Assembly: GCA_002504905.1 (NCBI GenBank)
Contig: DATY01000027.1
Span: forward strand, 1-33,895
Reading direction: 5' to 3'
From: Euryarchaeota archaeon UBA605
Lineage (GTDB): Archaea; Thermoplasmatota; Poseidoniia; Poseidoniales; Thalassarchaeaceae
DNA: 33,895 nucleotides
Shown: in pieces, positions 14,715 to 23,400 of the stretch
Layout of the letters: every line of letters starts with the position of its first letter
Position numbering within the stretch: position 1 is the stretch's first letter
Position numbers and translations under genes: made by a program
The notes under the pieces: generated by a model
Seen by the model: the letters and a program-made list of their open reading frames with translations, nothing else
What the model was told of the DNA's origin: nothing
The model's database searches: none

Positions 14715-16073
14715 ATGGGGAACAACGTGACGGTATCACCATTAGACTACAGATATGGAAGAGATGAGGCTAAATCAATCTGGTCAAGAGAAGGCCGGCA
14801 TGAAAGGCAACTAGATGTAGAAAGGGCCCTAATTTGGGCTCACTGCCAGCTTGGAAGAGTTAGTCCTGAAGATTATGATAAAGTCGCAGAAATTGCGAAA
14901 CCAGAAATTGTCACCGCAGACAGAGTTGATGAAATTGAGAGAGAAACTAGACATGATATAATGGCATTAACAAAAGCCATGGCAGAAGCGGCAGGAGATT
15001 CGGGTTGGTGCATACATTTAGGAGCAACAAGCAATGATATTGTTGATTCTGCTGTAGCATTACAAATTCGAGATAGTATTAATCTACAGCAACAAACAAT
15101 GAAGAAATTACTTTCCACAATGTGTGATTTGGCCGAGAGAGAAAGAGATACAGTAATGCTCGGAAGAACACATGGACAGGCTGCAGTTCCAATCACATTT
15201 GGCCTAAAGGTAGCAGTTTGGGTAGATGAATTTAGAAGACATTTAGACAGATTAGATGAATTGACTCCGAGAGTAACTACAGGGAAATTCCTAGGAGCCG
15301 TAGGTACAGGGGCGGCCCAAGGAGAAAATGCCTTCGAACTACAAAGTCTAATCATGAAAAATCTAGGGCTTGAAACTCCAATTGCAACTACTCAAGTTGT
15401 TGGAAGAGATCGCTACATTGAATGGGTCTCATGGATGGCAAATGTATCCACAAGTATCGAGAAGGCCTTACAAGAAGTTAGGAATCTTCAAAGAAGTGAA
15501 ATTGCAGAAGTAGGAGAATATTTTGATGCTGAAAAACAGGTTGGCTCATCTACTATGGCTCATAAGAAAAATCCAATAACAGCTGAAAATGCTTGTGGAT
15601 TGGCAAGAATAGTTAGATCAATGATTATCCCATCATATGAAAATGCATTGCTGTGGCACGAAAGAGACTTAGCAAATTCATCGGCTGAAAGATTTACATT
15701 ATCTCACTCAATGATATTACTTGACGATATTATCGTTAAGTGCGATAGAGTATTATCAAAGTTAGGTGTTGATTCAGATAGGATGAGATATAATATTAAA
15801 CAACAAAAAGGACTTGTTATGGCAGAAAAATTGATGATTGCTTTAGTAGATAATGGCATGCCAAGAGATGAGGCTCACGAAGTTCTGAGAACCGCTTCAA
15901 TGAATGCAATAAATTCCGGAGAAGATTTAGAAGATATTTGTGCTAGATCAGATGCAATATCAAAAATTTTCACTAGACAGGAGTTATCTGAATTATTCAA
16001 ACCCGAAAGTCATCTAGGATTCAGTGGTGAGATTGTTGATCAAGCCGTGAAAATAGCCAGAGAAAGAATTTAA
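14715..16073 (+). CDS. purB: Adenylosuccinate lyase
   Basis: The 452-residue fumarase/aspartase-superfamily enzyme acts twice in purine synthesis (SAICAR to AICAR, adenylosuccinate to AMP, releasing fumarate). It shows ETRHD with H80, TSND, the GRTHGQ motif with H153, and the signature GSSTMAHKKNP (277-287), whose flexible loop closes the active site. The length matches the family. I choose the ATG at 14715: the preceding TATA box has leaderless spacing, and the alternative TTG at 14664 would overlap dph6. The downstream RadB-like gene begins 18 bases later. Confidence 0.96.
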   Translation: MGNNVTVSPLDYRYGRDEAKSIWSREGRHERQLDVERALIWAHCQLGRVSPEDYDKVAEIAKPEIVTADRVDEIERETRHDIMALTKAMAEAAGDSGWCIHLGATSNDIVDSAVALQIRDSINLQQQTMKKLLSTMCDLAERERDTVMLGRTHGQAAVPITFGLKVAVWVDEFRRHLDRLDELTPRVTTGKFLGAVGTGAAQGENAFELQSLIMKNLGLETPIATTQVVGRDRYIEWVSWMANVSTSIEKALQEVRNLQRSEIAEVGEYFDAEKQVGSSTMAHKKNPITAENACGLARIVRSMIIPSYENALLWHERDLANSSAERFTLSHSMILLDDIIVKCDRVLSKLGVDSDRMRYNIKQQKGLVMAEKLMIALVDNGMPRDEAHEVLRTASMNAINSGEDLEDICARSDAISKIFTRQELSELFKPESHLGFSGEIVDQAVKIARERI

Positions 16074-16091
16074 TTAGTTTAGTACTAAAAA

Positions 16092-16715
16092 TTGAGTAAT
16101 ACTCAAGCACCCTCAATACTAGAGAGTGTTATGTTAGATATGAGCATGGGTCCAGTCCATATCTCTTCGGGGCCTAATTCTGATTCTAGTTTATTGACTC
16201 TGAGTATTATATTAGAGGTTTTAGAAAAAAATAACAAAGTGATATGGATGACAAGAACAATTCCTGATCAAAGAAAAATATCCGATGTTTTTGGAGATTT
16301 AGATTATAAAAAATTGAATAGAATGATTGTAATAGAATTTGGAGATAAACTATCTGAGAAAATAGATGAAATCAATTCGATTATTTCCAATCTGAAAAAG
16401 GAGGATTTGTTAATCATTGAAGGATGGTGTGATAGTCATGGTAGAGCTAAATCTAGAGATATCAAAGTGATTACAGGTCTGGCCAATAGTTTTGAAAATA
16501 AAATGGCAATTATCTCTGATTCATATCAAGATGCATCCGGACAAAAAAGAGGATTTCAAGGATTTATGGCTAGAGGAGGAAGGATAATCGAAGAATCATT
16601 TAGAACAATTTGGACCTCAAGAATTGATAATCAATATCAAAAAATATTGATTGTGGACGGGGATAAGGAACTGGTAGCAGAGTCAACAAAAAATGGATAC
16701 AAGATGGTTAACTAA
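16092..16715 (+). CDS. RecA/RadB-like protein without a Walker A motif
   Basis: This 207-residue protein reads like a RadB- or KaiC-type RecA core that has lost the P-loop. GPVHISSGPNSDSSLLTL (residues about 20-37) aligns with the beta1-P-loop-helix but lacks the G-K-T/S. It is followed by the beta2 strand KVIWMTR, the Walker B-like strand DLLIIEGW, the beta4 strand MAIISDSYQD and a GGRIIEESFRTIWTSRI segment matching the late core strands of RadB. Loss of ATP binding would make it a structural or regulatory paralogue. The start is a TTG without a Shine-Dalgarno sequence; an ATG at 16131 is the alternative. The end overlaps the convergent small membrane protein by 8 bases. Fold assignment is from pattern recognition only. 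Confidence 0.6.
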   Translation: MSNTQAPSILESVMLDMSMGPVHISSGPNSDSSLLTLSIILEVLEKNNKVIWMTRTIPDQRKISDVFGDLDYKKLNRMIVIEFGDKLSEKIDEINSIISNLKKEDLLIIEGWCDSHGRAKSRDIKVITGLANSFENKMAIISDSYQDASGQKRGFQGFMARGGRIIEESFRTIWTSRIDNQYQKILIVDGDKELVAESTKNGYKMVN

Positions 16716-16926
16716 GTTTGTCGATTAGTTTCTCTAATTCTCTAATAGCATCTTCATTTGGTTCAGATAGTTTATCTGGTTCTCTTGCAATACCAGAATA
16801 CTGTTTCTGATTTACAGGCTCCACATCTTTAGTTACTTTACTTCTTCTTATGAGATAAAAAGGAATTATCGTTACTATTAGAATAATTTCAATAATGAAA
16901 ATGATAGCAAGAAAATCTGTAGCCAT
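16708..16926 (-). CDS. Small single-pass membrane protein
   Basis: The 72-residue protein has one hydrophobic helix (about residues 4-25) followed by basic RRSK and a charged C-terminus with a final helix (IRELEKLIDKLS). By the positive-inside rule, the C-terminal part is probably cytoplasmic. I do not recognise a family. The ATG at 16926 is chosen because AGGTGA precedes it; this ribosome-binding site overlaps the tiaS stop codon, which points to coupled translation. An ATG further upstream (17019) would run through the tiaS 3' end. It is the last gene of the gmhA-gmhB-tiaS unit and overlaps the convergent RadB-like gene by 8 bases. Confidence 0.7.
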   Translation of the reverse strand: MATDFLAIIFIIEIILIVTIIPFYLIRRSKVTKDVEPVNQKQYSGIAREPDKLSEPNEDAIRELEKLIDKLS

Positions 16927-16934
16927 TCCTTCAC

Positions 16935-18203
16935 CTAATCTGAATGCGACAATATTGGCTCTCCCAATGAGAGTGGACGAGAAAGGTGTCTGCGCTGTGA
17001 TGGTGGGGGCTCTACCCATCCGCCAATAAGTTCAAGATCTGTTAAATCAATTTCTTTAAATTGCCAATGCTTTTCGATGATTTTGGGGCAAAAATCACAC
17101 CTTAATGGCTGATTGTTTCCTGCACTTCTCATAGTTTTATTATTACAACATACAGGCCTTCCTGTTACTCTAGGAACAGGAGAATCGACTCTTAATCTTT
17201 CCAAATGAATGCTTCCATCAGGAGATTCTAAGCCCATCCAACTAATTTTATCACCAGGAATTAATTTTCTCAATAAACGATTAACTTCACCGCCCTCTTT
17301 GAATGCAACTAAAGTTTTGCTGGACCCCATAAATATAACTTCTAAACTCGAATGGGCTCCTTTTGTCTCAATGGGATTTGTAAGAACTGTAGATGTTGAA
17401 AAACCAGTAATATGATCGTCACTGAGCTGATTTGTCCTATGAATCGCAAATCTTTGACATTTCTCAACTTCTGGATTTGATTGAAGCCATTCATGTGCGG
17501 AAAGAACTGCTTGAGAACTTGATCCTCTAATGCCATAAAGAACAGGGCAGGGAGTTCTTGGGGCGATTAGCCCCTTTTCTTTAGTGGGATCTCGATTAAC
17601 AAATGTCTCAGGATGATTTAATTCCATTTCCTTAACAATTGAAGATGAAATCCTCCTCTTTCTACCAACATTTTTCGGATACCTCCATGCTACAAGTTCC
17701 CAAGTGGAGTCAGCGTGAGGTTTCCAAGCCATAGCAGAAGACGCCCCTATTAGCCCCCATTCAGAATTCAATGTCATTTTGTTAATTCCTGAAATCTTCT
17801 TGATCCTATCCGAAATTTCTACTTTTTGACGTACTGCTTCCCAGTAAAGGTCCTCATTTATTTCTACAAAGGAATACATTAAGGCAGGAGATGTCCGAGA
17901 GTCAATTTTTCCGTGTAATTTCAAGCTATCTTCCAGATTTGTAAAAAATGAAGATAATATTTTTTCAAAATCAGCTATTGCTTCGGAAGAACATTCGATA
18001 ATACAAGATAAAGCGCCATTCCCGCGAGTTCTTCTTTCTGCAAATGGCCACAGCCTTACTAAACGTCTTTCTAAAACCTGAAAATTTGGCAAATGAGATA
18101 TTGAATTTATCAAATCATCAAATGTTGCAGTTGTGCAACCGGAATCGGGAGTGTCGGTATCGTCTAAACCAATCCAAATTCTAGTTTTACTAGGATTTAT
18201 CAT
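16935..18203 (-). CDS. tiaS: tRNA(Ile2) 2-agmatinylcytidine synthetase TiaS
   Basis: This 422-residue enzyme attaches agmatine to C34 of tRNA-Ile(CAU) using ATP, so that the tRNA reads AUA. It carries the N-terminal signature GLDDTDTPDSGCTT (12-25) with the D14/D15/D17 cluster, RRTRGNGALSC (57-67), and GLIGASSAMAW in the kinase-like module. An OB-fold region leads to a C-terminal zinc ribbon (C352/C353 with C369 and C372). The length is typical. AGGTGA precedes the ATG and overlaps the gmhB stop. This archaea-specific gene implies an agmatidine-dependent tRNA-Ile2 elsewhere in the genome. Confidence 0.96.
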   Translation of the reverse strand: MINPSKTRIWIGLDDTDTPDSGCTTATFDDLINSISHLPNFQVLERRLVRLWPFAERRTRGNGALSCIIECSSEAIADFEKILSSFFTNLEDSLKLHGKIDSRTSPALMYSFVEINEDLYWEAVRQKVEISDRIKKISGINKMTLNSEWGLIGASSAMAWKPHADSTWELVAWRYPKNVGRKRRISSSIVKEMELNHPETFVNRDPTKEKGLIAPRTPCPVLYGIRGSSSQAVLSAHEWLQSNPEVEKCQRFAIHRTNQLSDDHITGFSTSTVLTNPIETKGAHSSLEVIFMGSSKTLVAFKEGGEVNRLLRKLIPGDKISWMGLESPDGSIHLERLRVDSPVPRVTGRPVCCNNKTMRSAGNNQPLRCDFCPKIIEKHWQFKEIDLTDLELIGGWVEPPPSQRRHLSRPLSLGEPILSHSD

Positions 18204-18205
18204 TT

Positions 18206-18844
18206 CTAGTCACCTAAAATTTCAGAAATAACATCAGAAATTCCAACTTCAGGATCACACCTAATTCCTTTAACACCGAAATTAAATGCTGCCATCATAT
18301 CTACTTCTCTGTCACCAACCATTATTGAGTTTGATTCATCTGATTTTTCATCCCAATCATTATCAAATTTTAATTTTATTTCAACATTCTTTTCGGATGC
18401 AGAAATAATTTGTCTAGCCGCTTCAAGCATTCCAGGATTTGGTTTACGAGCCCAAGCACCTTCCCAAGGAGCATATGGACTGTACAAAATTAAATCTAAA
18501 TGTGCATTGGTATTTTCTGATAGCAATGATTCCCTTAGTTTATTATGAATTTCATGGAGATTATCATGTGACCATAAACCTCTTCCAATAGGTGACTGAT
18601 TAGTTACAACACAAACTCTGAAGCCTGATTCTCTTAAGGCCGCTACAGATTTCGCAGTATCCGGGAGAATAACTAACTCATCTGGTGAATTAATATAATT
18701 CTCTGAACCAACATTTAGCACACCATCCCTATCTAGATAAGCAATTTTTCCATTCCAAGGTCCATTTGGTAATGGCAATAAATCAAGTGGTGAGTCAATT
18801 TCTGCACCATCTCTTCTAGGAATTAGCATAAATTCACAAACCAT
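18206..18844 (-). CDS. gmhB: GmhB-like HAD phosphatase (heptose 1,7-bisphosphate phosphatase family)
   Basis: This 212-residue HAD-IIIA hydrolase has YLDRDGVLN (nucleophile D38, acid D40), VVTNQSPIGRG (T81, then the GmhB/HisB-type loop), KPNPGM with K134, and MVGDREVDMMAA with D178. These are the motifs of D-glycero-D-manno-heptose-1,7-bisphosphate 7-phosphatase. Bacterial GmhB normally has a CxHxnCxC zinc loop before the lysine motif; here that place reads YSPYAPWEGAWARKPNPG, with no cysteines. The pairing with gmhA supports sugar phosphate work, probably for surface glycans, but the exact substrate may differ. The start overlaps the gmhA stop by 11 bases. M6 at 18829 is a possible alternative start. 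Confidence 0.85.
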   Translation of the reverse strand: MVCEFMLIPRRDGAEIDSPLDLLPLPNGPWNGKIAYLDRDGVLNVGSENYINSPDELVILPDTAKSVAALRESGFRVCVVTNQSPIGRGLWSHDNLHEIHNKLRESLLSENTNAHLDLILYSPYAPWEGAWARKPNPGMLEAARQIISASEKNVEIKLKFDNDWDEKSDESNSIMVGDREVDMMAAFNFGVKGIRCDPEVGISDVISEILGD

Positions 18845-19403
18845 GATGGGACTTAATTGCTTCTTTCACGATATGGTTGACTATCAACTGAATATCTTCA
18901 ATCCTCTCCATTGATTGAGTAGGAGCAACGAGAGCAACGTCAACTAATTCCACAATTTTCCCACCTGAATACCCGTTATAGTTTCCAGTAACTGCAGCAG
19001 TCCTACAGCCGTTTTCTTTGGCATAAATTACTCCATTTATTACATTGGGTGAATTACCCGATCCAGTGTATGCTACTACTAAATCTCCTTCTCTGATGAA
19101 TGTAGATAACTGACCTACGAATACATTCGAATATTCGGTATCATTTGACCAAGCAGTAAATGAGGAAATATTATCACTATGTGCAATTGTTCTTAATTTG
19201 AGTTCTTTTGACCAATCTCCTGCACTATGAGAGGGAGTAGCTGCGCTCCCTCCGTTACCTATGAAATGGACACTCCCCCCTTCCTGTTTTGTTAATTCCA
19301 CAAGGTTCCAGAATGCCTCTAGAGAACTCATAGGAATATTATCAAGAGTTCGTTTCAAATCATCAATATAAGAGTTCGCGAAGTCTGAAAAATCGAATCC
19401 CAC
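18834..19403 (-). CDS. gmhA: GmhA-like SIS-domain phosphoheptose isomerase
   Basis: The 189-residue SIS protein has IGNGGSAATPSH (48-59), YTGSGNSPN (112-120), and the C-terminal ERIEDIQLIVNHIVKEAI helix with H177 in the position of the GmhA catalytic histidine. It should convert sedoheptulose 7-phosphate to heptose 7-phosphate for activated-heptose synthesis. The start is a GTG without a clear Shine-Dalgarno sequence. It heads the minus-strand unit gmhA-gmhB-tiaS-small membrane protein. The kinase and the nucleotidyltransferase of the pathway are not in the window. The pathway is best known in bacteria, so horizontal origin is plausible but not shown by the sequence alone. Confidence 0.9.
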   Translation of the reverse strand: MGFDFSDFANSYIDDLKRTLDNIPMSSLEAFWNLVELTKQEGGSVHFIGNGGSAATPSHSAGDWSKELKLRTIAHSDNISSFTAWSNDTEYSNVFVGQLSTFIREGDLVVAYTGSGNSPNVINGVIYAKENGCRTAAVTGNYNGYSGGKIVELVDVALVAPTQSMERIEDIQLIVNHIVKEAIKSHHGL

Positions 19404-19436
19404 AGTAAAACCCCGAGTGTACGGGTGAGGGCATCC

Positions 19437-19442
19437 TATTTA
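19437..19442 (+). promoter_or_regulatory. Weak TATA-like element for the archaeosortase gene
   Basis: TATTTA is centred about 28 bases before the ATG at 19468, fitting a leaderless transcript. The match to the archaeal consensus is partial, and the region also serves the divergent gmhA. Confidence 0.3.
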
Positions 19443-19467
19443 CGAGTTGAGCGTAGTAGGGATAGCA

Positions 19468-20448
19468 ATGGAAGAGCCAATCGGACTGCTCGTCTCTAAA
19501 TTTGGAGAGGAATTTGGCATAAATACAATGGCTCTAGAATTAGGAATAATAATGATTGGCGCATTATTTCTAGGATTAGGTTTTCATAGAAATAAAGACT
19601 CTAAATCGCGCTATTACGCGGCAATAGGGTGGATTTTTACTGGATTATATTTTTATCTACAATCAGAATATTATATTGAAATTTCTGACCCAGTATTAGT
19701 ACTAATGACTGCTAGTGCATTACCTGGAAGTGTTGCTCTAGCCATCTGGGAAATAAAAAATGAAAAAACTCCTGATTCTTTACAATGGCTGAGAGGTTGT
19801 TTCACTTGGGCAGTTGTACCATATTTCGTCATTTTTAGTGTACCATACCTGAATATGGCATTGATACAGTTGACCGCGGAAAGTACAGAATTAATGTTGG
19901 AATTTTGTGGCCTTGGGAATTATCATATTGGAGAAATGATGGTTGCTCGTGAGGGCGTCCCTGATATTCCTGTTTCAGAATGGGAGGGGAATAAGTGGAT
20001 ACTTACTGAATCACTAGCAGAAGAGGGATTCTACGTTCAATTCTTTGATTCCGAAGGAATGGTAATTGTCCAATTTATAATGTCCTGTTCCGGACTGCAA
20101 TCAATGATAATATTTGTAGGGGCCATTGGAGCATTGAGTTCTGTGCCTTGGAAAAGAAGGGCGAGAGGGCTTTTGATTGCATTACCTACGATATATGTAT
20201 TGAATATGTTTAGAAATGCAGGAATTGTTTGGTTAACAGAAAGTTACCCGAATTGGTCATTAATGGGAATTGAGATGTTTGATTTCACCCATAGTTACGC
20301 TGCGAAAGCAATCTCATTATTTGCTATGTTTCTTATGGCTATTGCTCTATTTGACTTATTACCAGAATTACATAAACATATAATGAAGATTCTCAATCCA
20401 ATATTTGATGCAGCTGGGAAATTATCAGGTACAAACAAGTCATCTTGA
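19468..20448 (+). CDS. Archaeosortase/exosortase-family transpeptidase
   Basis: This 326-residue polytopic membrane protein (around eight hydrophobic segments) carries the archaeosortase catalytic triad in order: Cys in MSCSGLQSM (C207), Arg in LNMFRNAGIVWL (R249) and His in FDFTHSYAAK (H275). A soluble loop (about residues 148-198) precedes the cysteine, as in ArtA-type proteins. The family cleaves C-terminal sorting signals (such as PGF-CTERM) from secreted proteins and links them to membrane lipid. I saw no target with such a C-terminal signal in the window. The ATG at 19468 fits the TATA spacing; a TTG at 19447 would add seven residues. It ends in a 9-base tail-to-tail overlap with lhr. 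Confidence 0.85.
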   Translation: MEEPIGLLVSKFGEEFGINTMALELGIIMIGALFLGLGFHRNKDSKSRYYAAIGWIFTGLYFYLQSEYYIEISDPVLVLMTASALPGSVALAIWEIKNEKTPDSLQWLRGCFTWAVVPYFVIFSVPYLNMALIQLTAESTELMLEFCGLGNYHIGEMMVAREGVPDIPVSEWEGNKWILTESLAEEGFYVQFFDSEGMVIVQFIMSCSGLQSMIIFVGAIGALSSVPWKRRARGLLIALPTIYVLNMFRNAGIVWLTESYPNWSLMGIEMFDFTHSYAAKAISLFAMFLMAIALFDLLPELHKHIMKILNPIFDAAGKLSGTNKSS

Positions 20449-23400
20449 ACGCAACTGTTCGTATAATTTACCGGTCAAAGGCATGTCATGTTCCCATGCA
20501 AACTCTTTCATCACACGTAATGCCTCCTTCTCTAGTTCTGAATCACCGACAAAGTCTGTAACCTCAATTACGCCATCTTTAGTATTTGCTTTGAAGGCCG
20601 CAATCGGTTCTTCTTTATGGAAAACCATGTAAGCAGAACCGAAACCAAATCTTTCTCTAAGGATACTTCCAAAATAATGTATCAATTGATCTGACGGTGG
20701 GACAACTAAATCTCTAGTTTTTCTGATACCATCTAGACCTTCCAAAATATCCTGTCTTCCCCAGCAAATATCTTGCAAGTCATCAACTAAGAAACCCTTG
20801 ATTAAAGTTCCATCAGATTCGAAATCATGCATTACATCGCTTATCTCTTCGGCAGAAAAGGCAGAACCAGCTAACCTTTCTACCTGTTTCAAAGAAATTA
20901 CAGGGTACTCACTCACTAAATCCCTGAGATAATTTGATTTAATTTCCCACAAATCACTATTAGAAATCGGCTCCACTGTCTTGAAACCTCCTCTATAATC
21001 CTGTATTAAATGGCCACTTCTTACCAATGGTGAAATTAATTTTCTGAATTCCGCTCTTTTCATTGCATGCCTCTCCATGAAAATTACCGGATCATGATGT
21101 TCTCTAAAGAATTGTAGAATATCTTCGTCTTCTTCATTAGATTGTAAATTACGTATAGTTAAGAGCCTTTCAAAGTGCTTCTTCCTACCCCATACTAAAT
21201 GACCTCGTAAATTTGTACCTTGGGATAATTGATGTGCAGCAGCCATAGCCTTCAGATTAACTCTAAACATTTCACATCGACCCCTCAATGCGAAATCATC
21301 TCTTAATTCATCCATAGTTTCAAGAGCCAAAGTTTCATTCTCATGCCTAGAATTCTGATGCATTCTATGGTGGTAAAATAGCATTCGATTGACTTCTTGC
21401 CTAGACCTGGGTTCTACAACTCCACCACGGATATACCTCTCTCCATCACCCATTGAAATGAAACCTAATTCAGAAAGAATATTCTGAATATTCTCATCAC
21501 AATCATGTACAGGTATCGAATTAAATGCATGTAATACAGACACATCAACTAATCTATCACGATAATTCTCTAATAATTCATCGAATGTTTCTTTGAATTC
21601 ATCTAGGTAAGAATGAGGTATATTAATGTCTTTAATCTCTAAATAATCATTTACTACAAACATCAAAATTCTACCGATAGGATCTACTCCCTTGAAAACT
21701 GGGTGATACCATCCTTGTTTGAGTATTAGTCTAACTTCTTGAATAAATCTACTACAAAATGGATCAGATTGAGATAATATTCTCATTCTCCTATCTTCAA
21801 CTATTGGTTGTAGTAGTAATTCAGCATCTTCTTGGGAGGCATAATAGTCAGTTGGATCAGGCTGGAGAGCAACTATTCTCCTAATCTGTTTAGAATCATC
21901 CAAGTCTCTCAAAACTTCTGCTAATTCTTCTACAGGTCTACTTACATAGAATCTCAAAGTGTGTAATCTAACAGGACCTATGGCTTCTATTAATTGCTTA
22001 ACAGAGGTTGCAAAATCTAATGGTTCAACTACATCATGAATTTTATGGAACACTGCTAACGAACGTTTTCTATTAGGTAGTACCAAATATTGCTTAGCCA
22101 CCAATAATTGTCTTTCTAAATTATTTAATGCACTTTTCAGACTTCTCTGAATATGAGCATTTTCTTTACCTTTCGGATATCCATCAAACAACTCTGCACG
22201 TGATAGACCTCCGGGAGTAATTTTATCCAATAATTCCTGCTCTAATGCACCTATCCAAGGTTCACCTCTCAAACCTAAAAACATTGGAATTTGATCTTTG
22301 GAAGTATATCCTACCCTATTGTGTAGGAGTCTTCCATTGTAAATATCTGAATCATGCTTGATATCCTTCCAATCTCTAAAGCGATAATTTTTCACACGGT
22401 GTAATAATTCATCTCTCCTTTGTACTAGTGTCAGGCTCCTTATAGCCTCGGAAGGTTCTGAATATTCCTTGAATGATTTAGCAAGAAGATGATTTTGAAG
22501 AGTACGATAATCGACGACTTCTACACTTCCTCCAGTAATTCGATATTCGTCAACCCTTAGGATATATTCTCCCTCATCTGTTTGTGTGAAAAATCCTATA
22601 GAAACTAGATTTTTCATTTCTAATTCTTGTAAAACCGCTTCTACCTGCGCTTTGGGGAAGGGGAGTCTAGAACTAAGACTATCAGATACTTGAGGACCCT
22701 CTGAACCAAGCATATCTAGTAGTTTCATCCTCAAACAATCTTGAGGGTCAGATAAACTCTTTTTCTTCAATTCTTTAGGCTCAAAATCACCATCATAATT
22801 CATACCCACTTCGTAAGTCAACCCTCCTGTGTATAATTCTCTGATATCATTTGTCTCAGAGCCACCAGCCACTGCAAGACAACCTAATGTCCCATGTACA
22901 TCTGCCATCCTCATTGAAAACCATTTGTCGTCTATTTGTTCGTGACCAGTTCCTTGGACTCTAGTAATTAATCCCCTTTCTGCTAACTCTCTAACCCATT
23001 CTTTAACTACTTCTATGTCAATATTCTTTAGTTTGTGCTCATAAAGAGGGTTAGATAATTCACGATTTAGACCGCCTCCCATATCCATTAATCTTAACAA
23101 TCCATTTGCGTTTACTGGTTCGGATATTTTTGACATATAGTACTCAGAAATCCTGGATTTATCTAGATCTGTGGCCAATGACCGTGCGCCTAATAAGCGC
23201 CTCAGGATTTCAGGATCGACATCTTTAATCAGATAAGCTCTCGTTCTAAGGGATAAAAGATCTTCAAAAGAAGACATGAATAATGTCATCCCTAAGGGCG
23301 ATGGCATCTTCACTCTTCGATGTACAATTCTGACATCTTCACTATCCATTCTATTGATAAAAATCTCGAGTTGTGCCATGTCTAAATCGGCATGAAGAAT

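Noticed and set aside
14873..15355. 160-codon open frame on the minus strand inside purB
   Set aside because: It lies wholly opposite the conserved purB core, is cysteine/serine-rich and has no recognisable domain; a shadow of the real gene.
16927..17019. Longer start for the small membrane protein
   Set aside because: It would run through the conserved tiaS 3' end; AGGTGA directly precedes the ATG at 16926.
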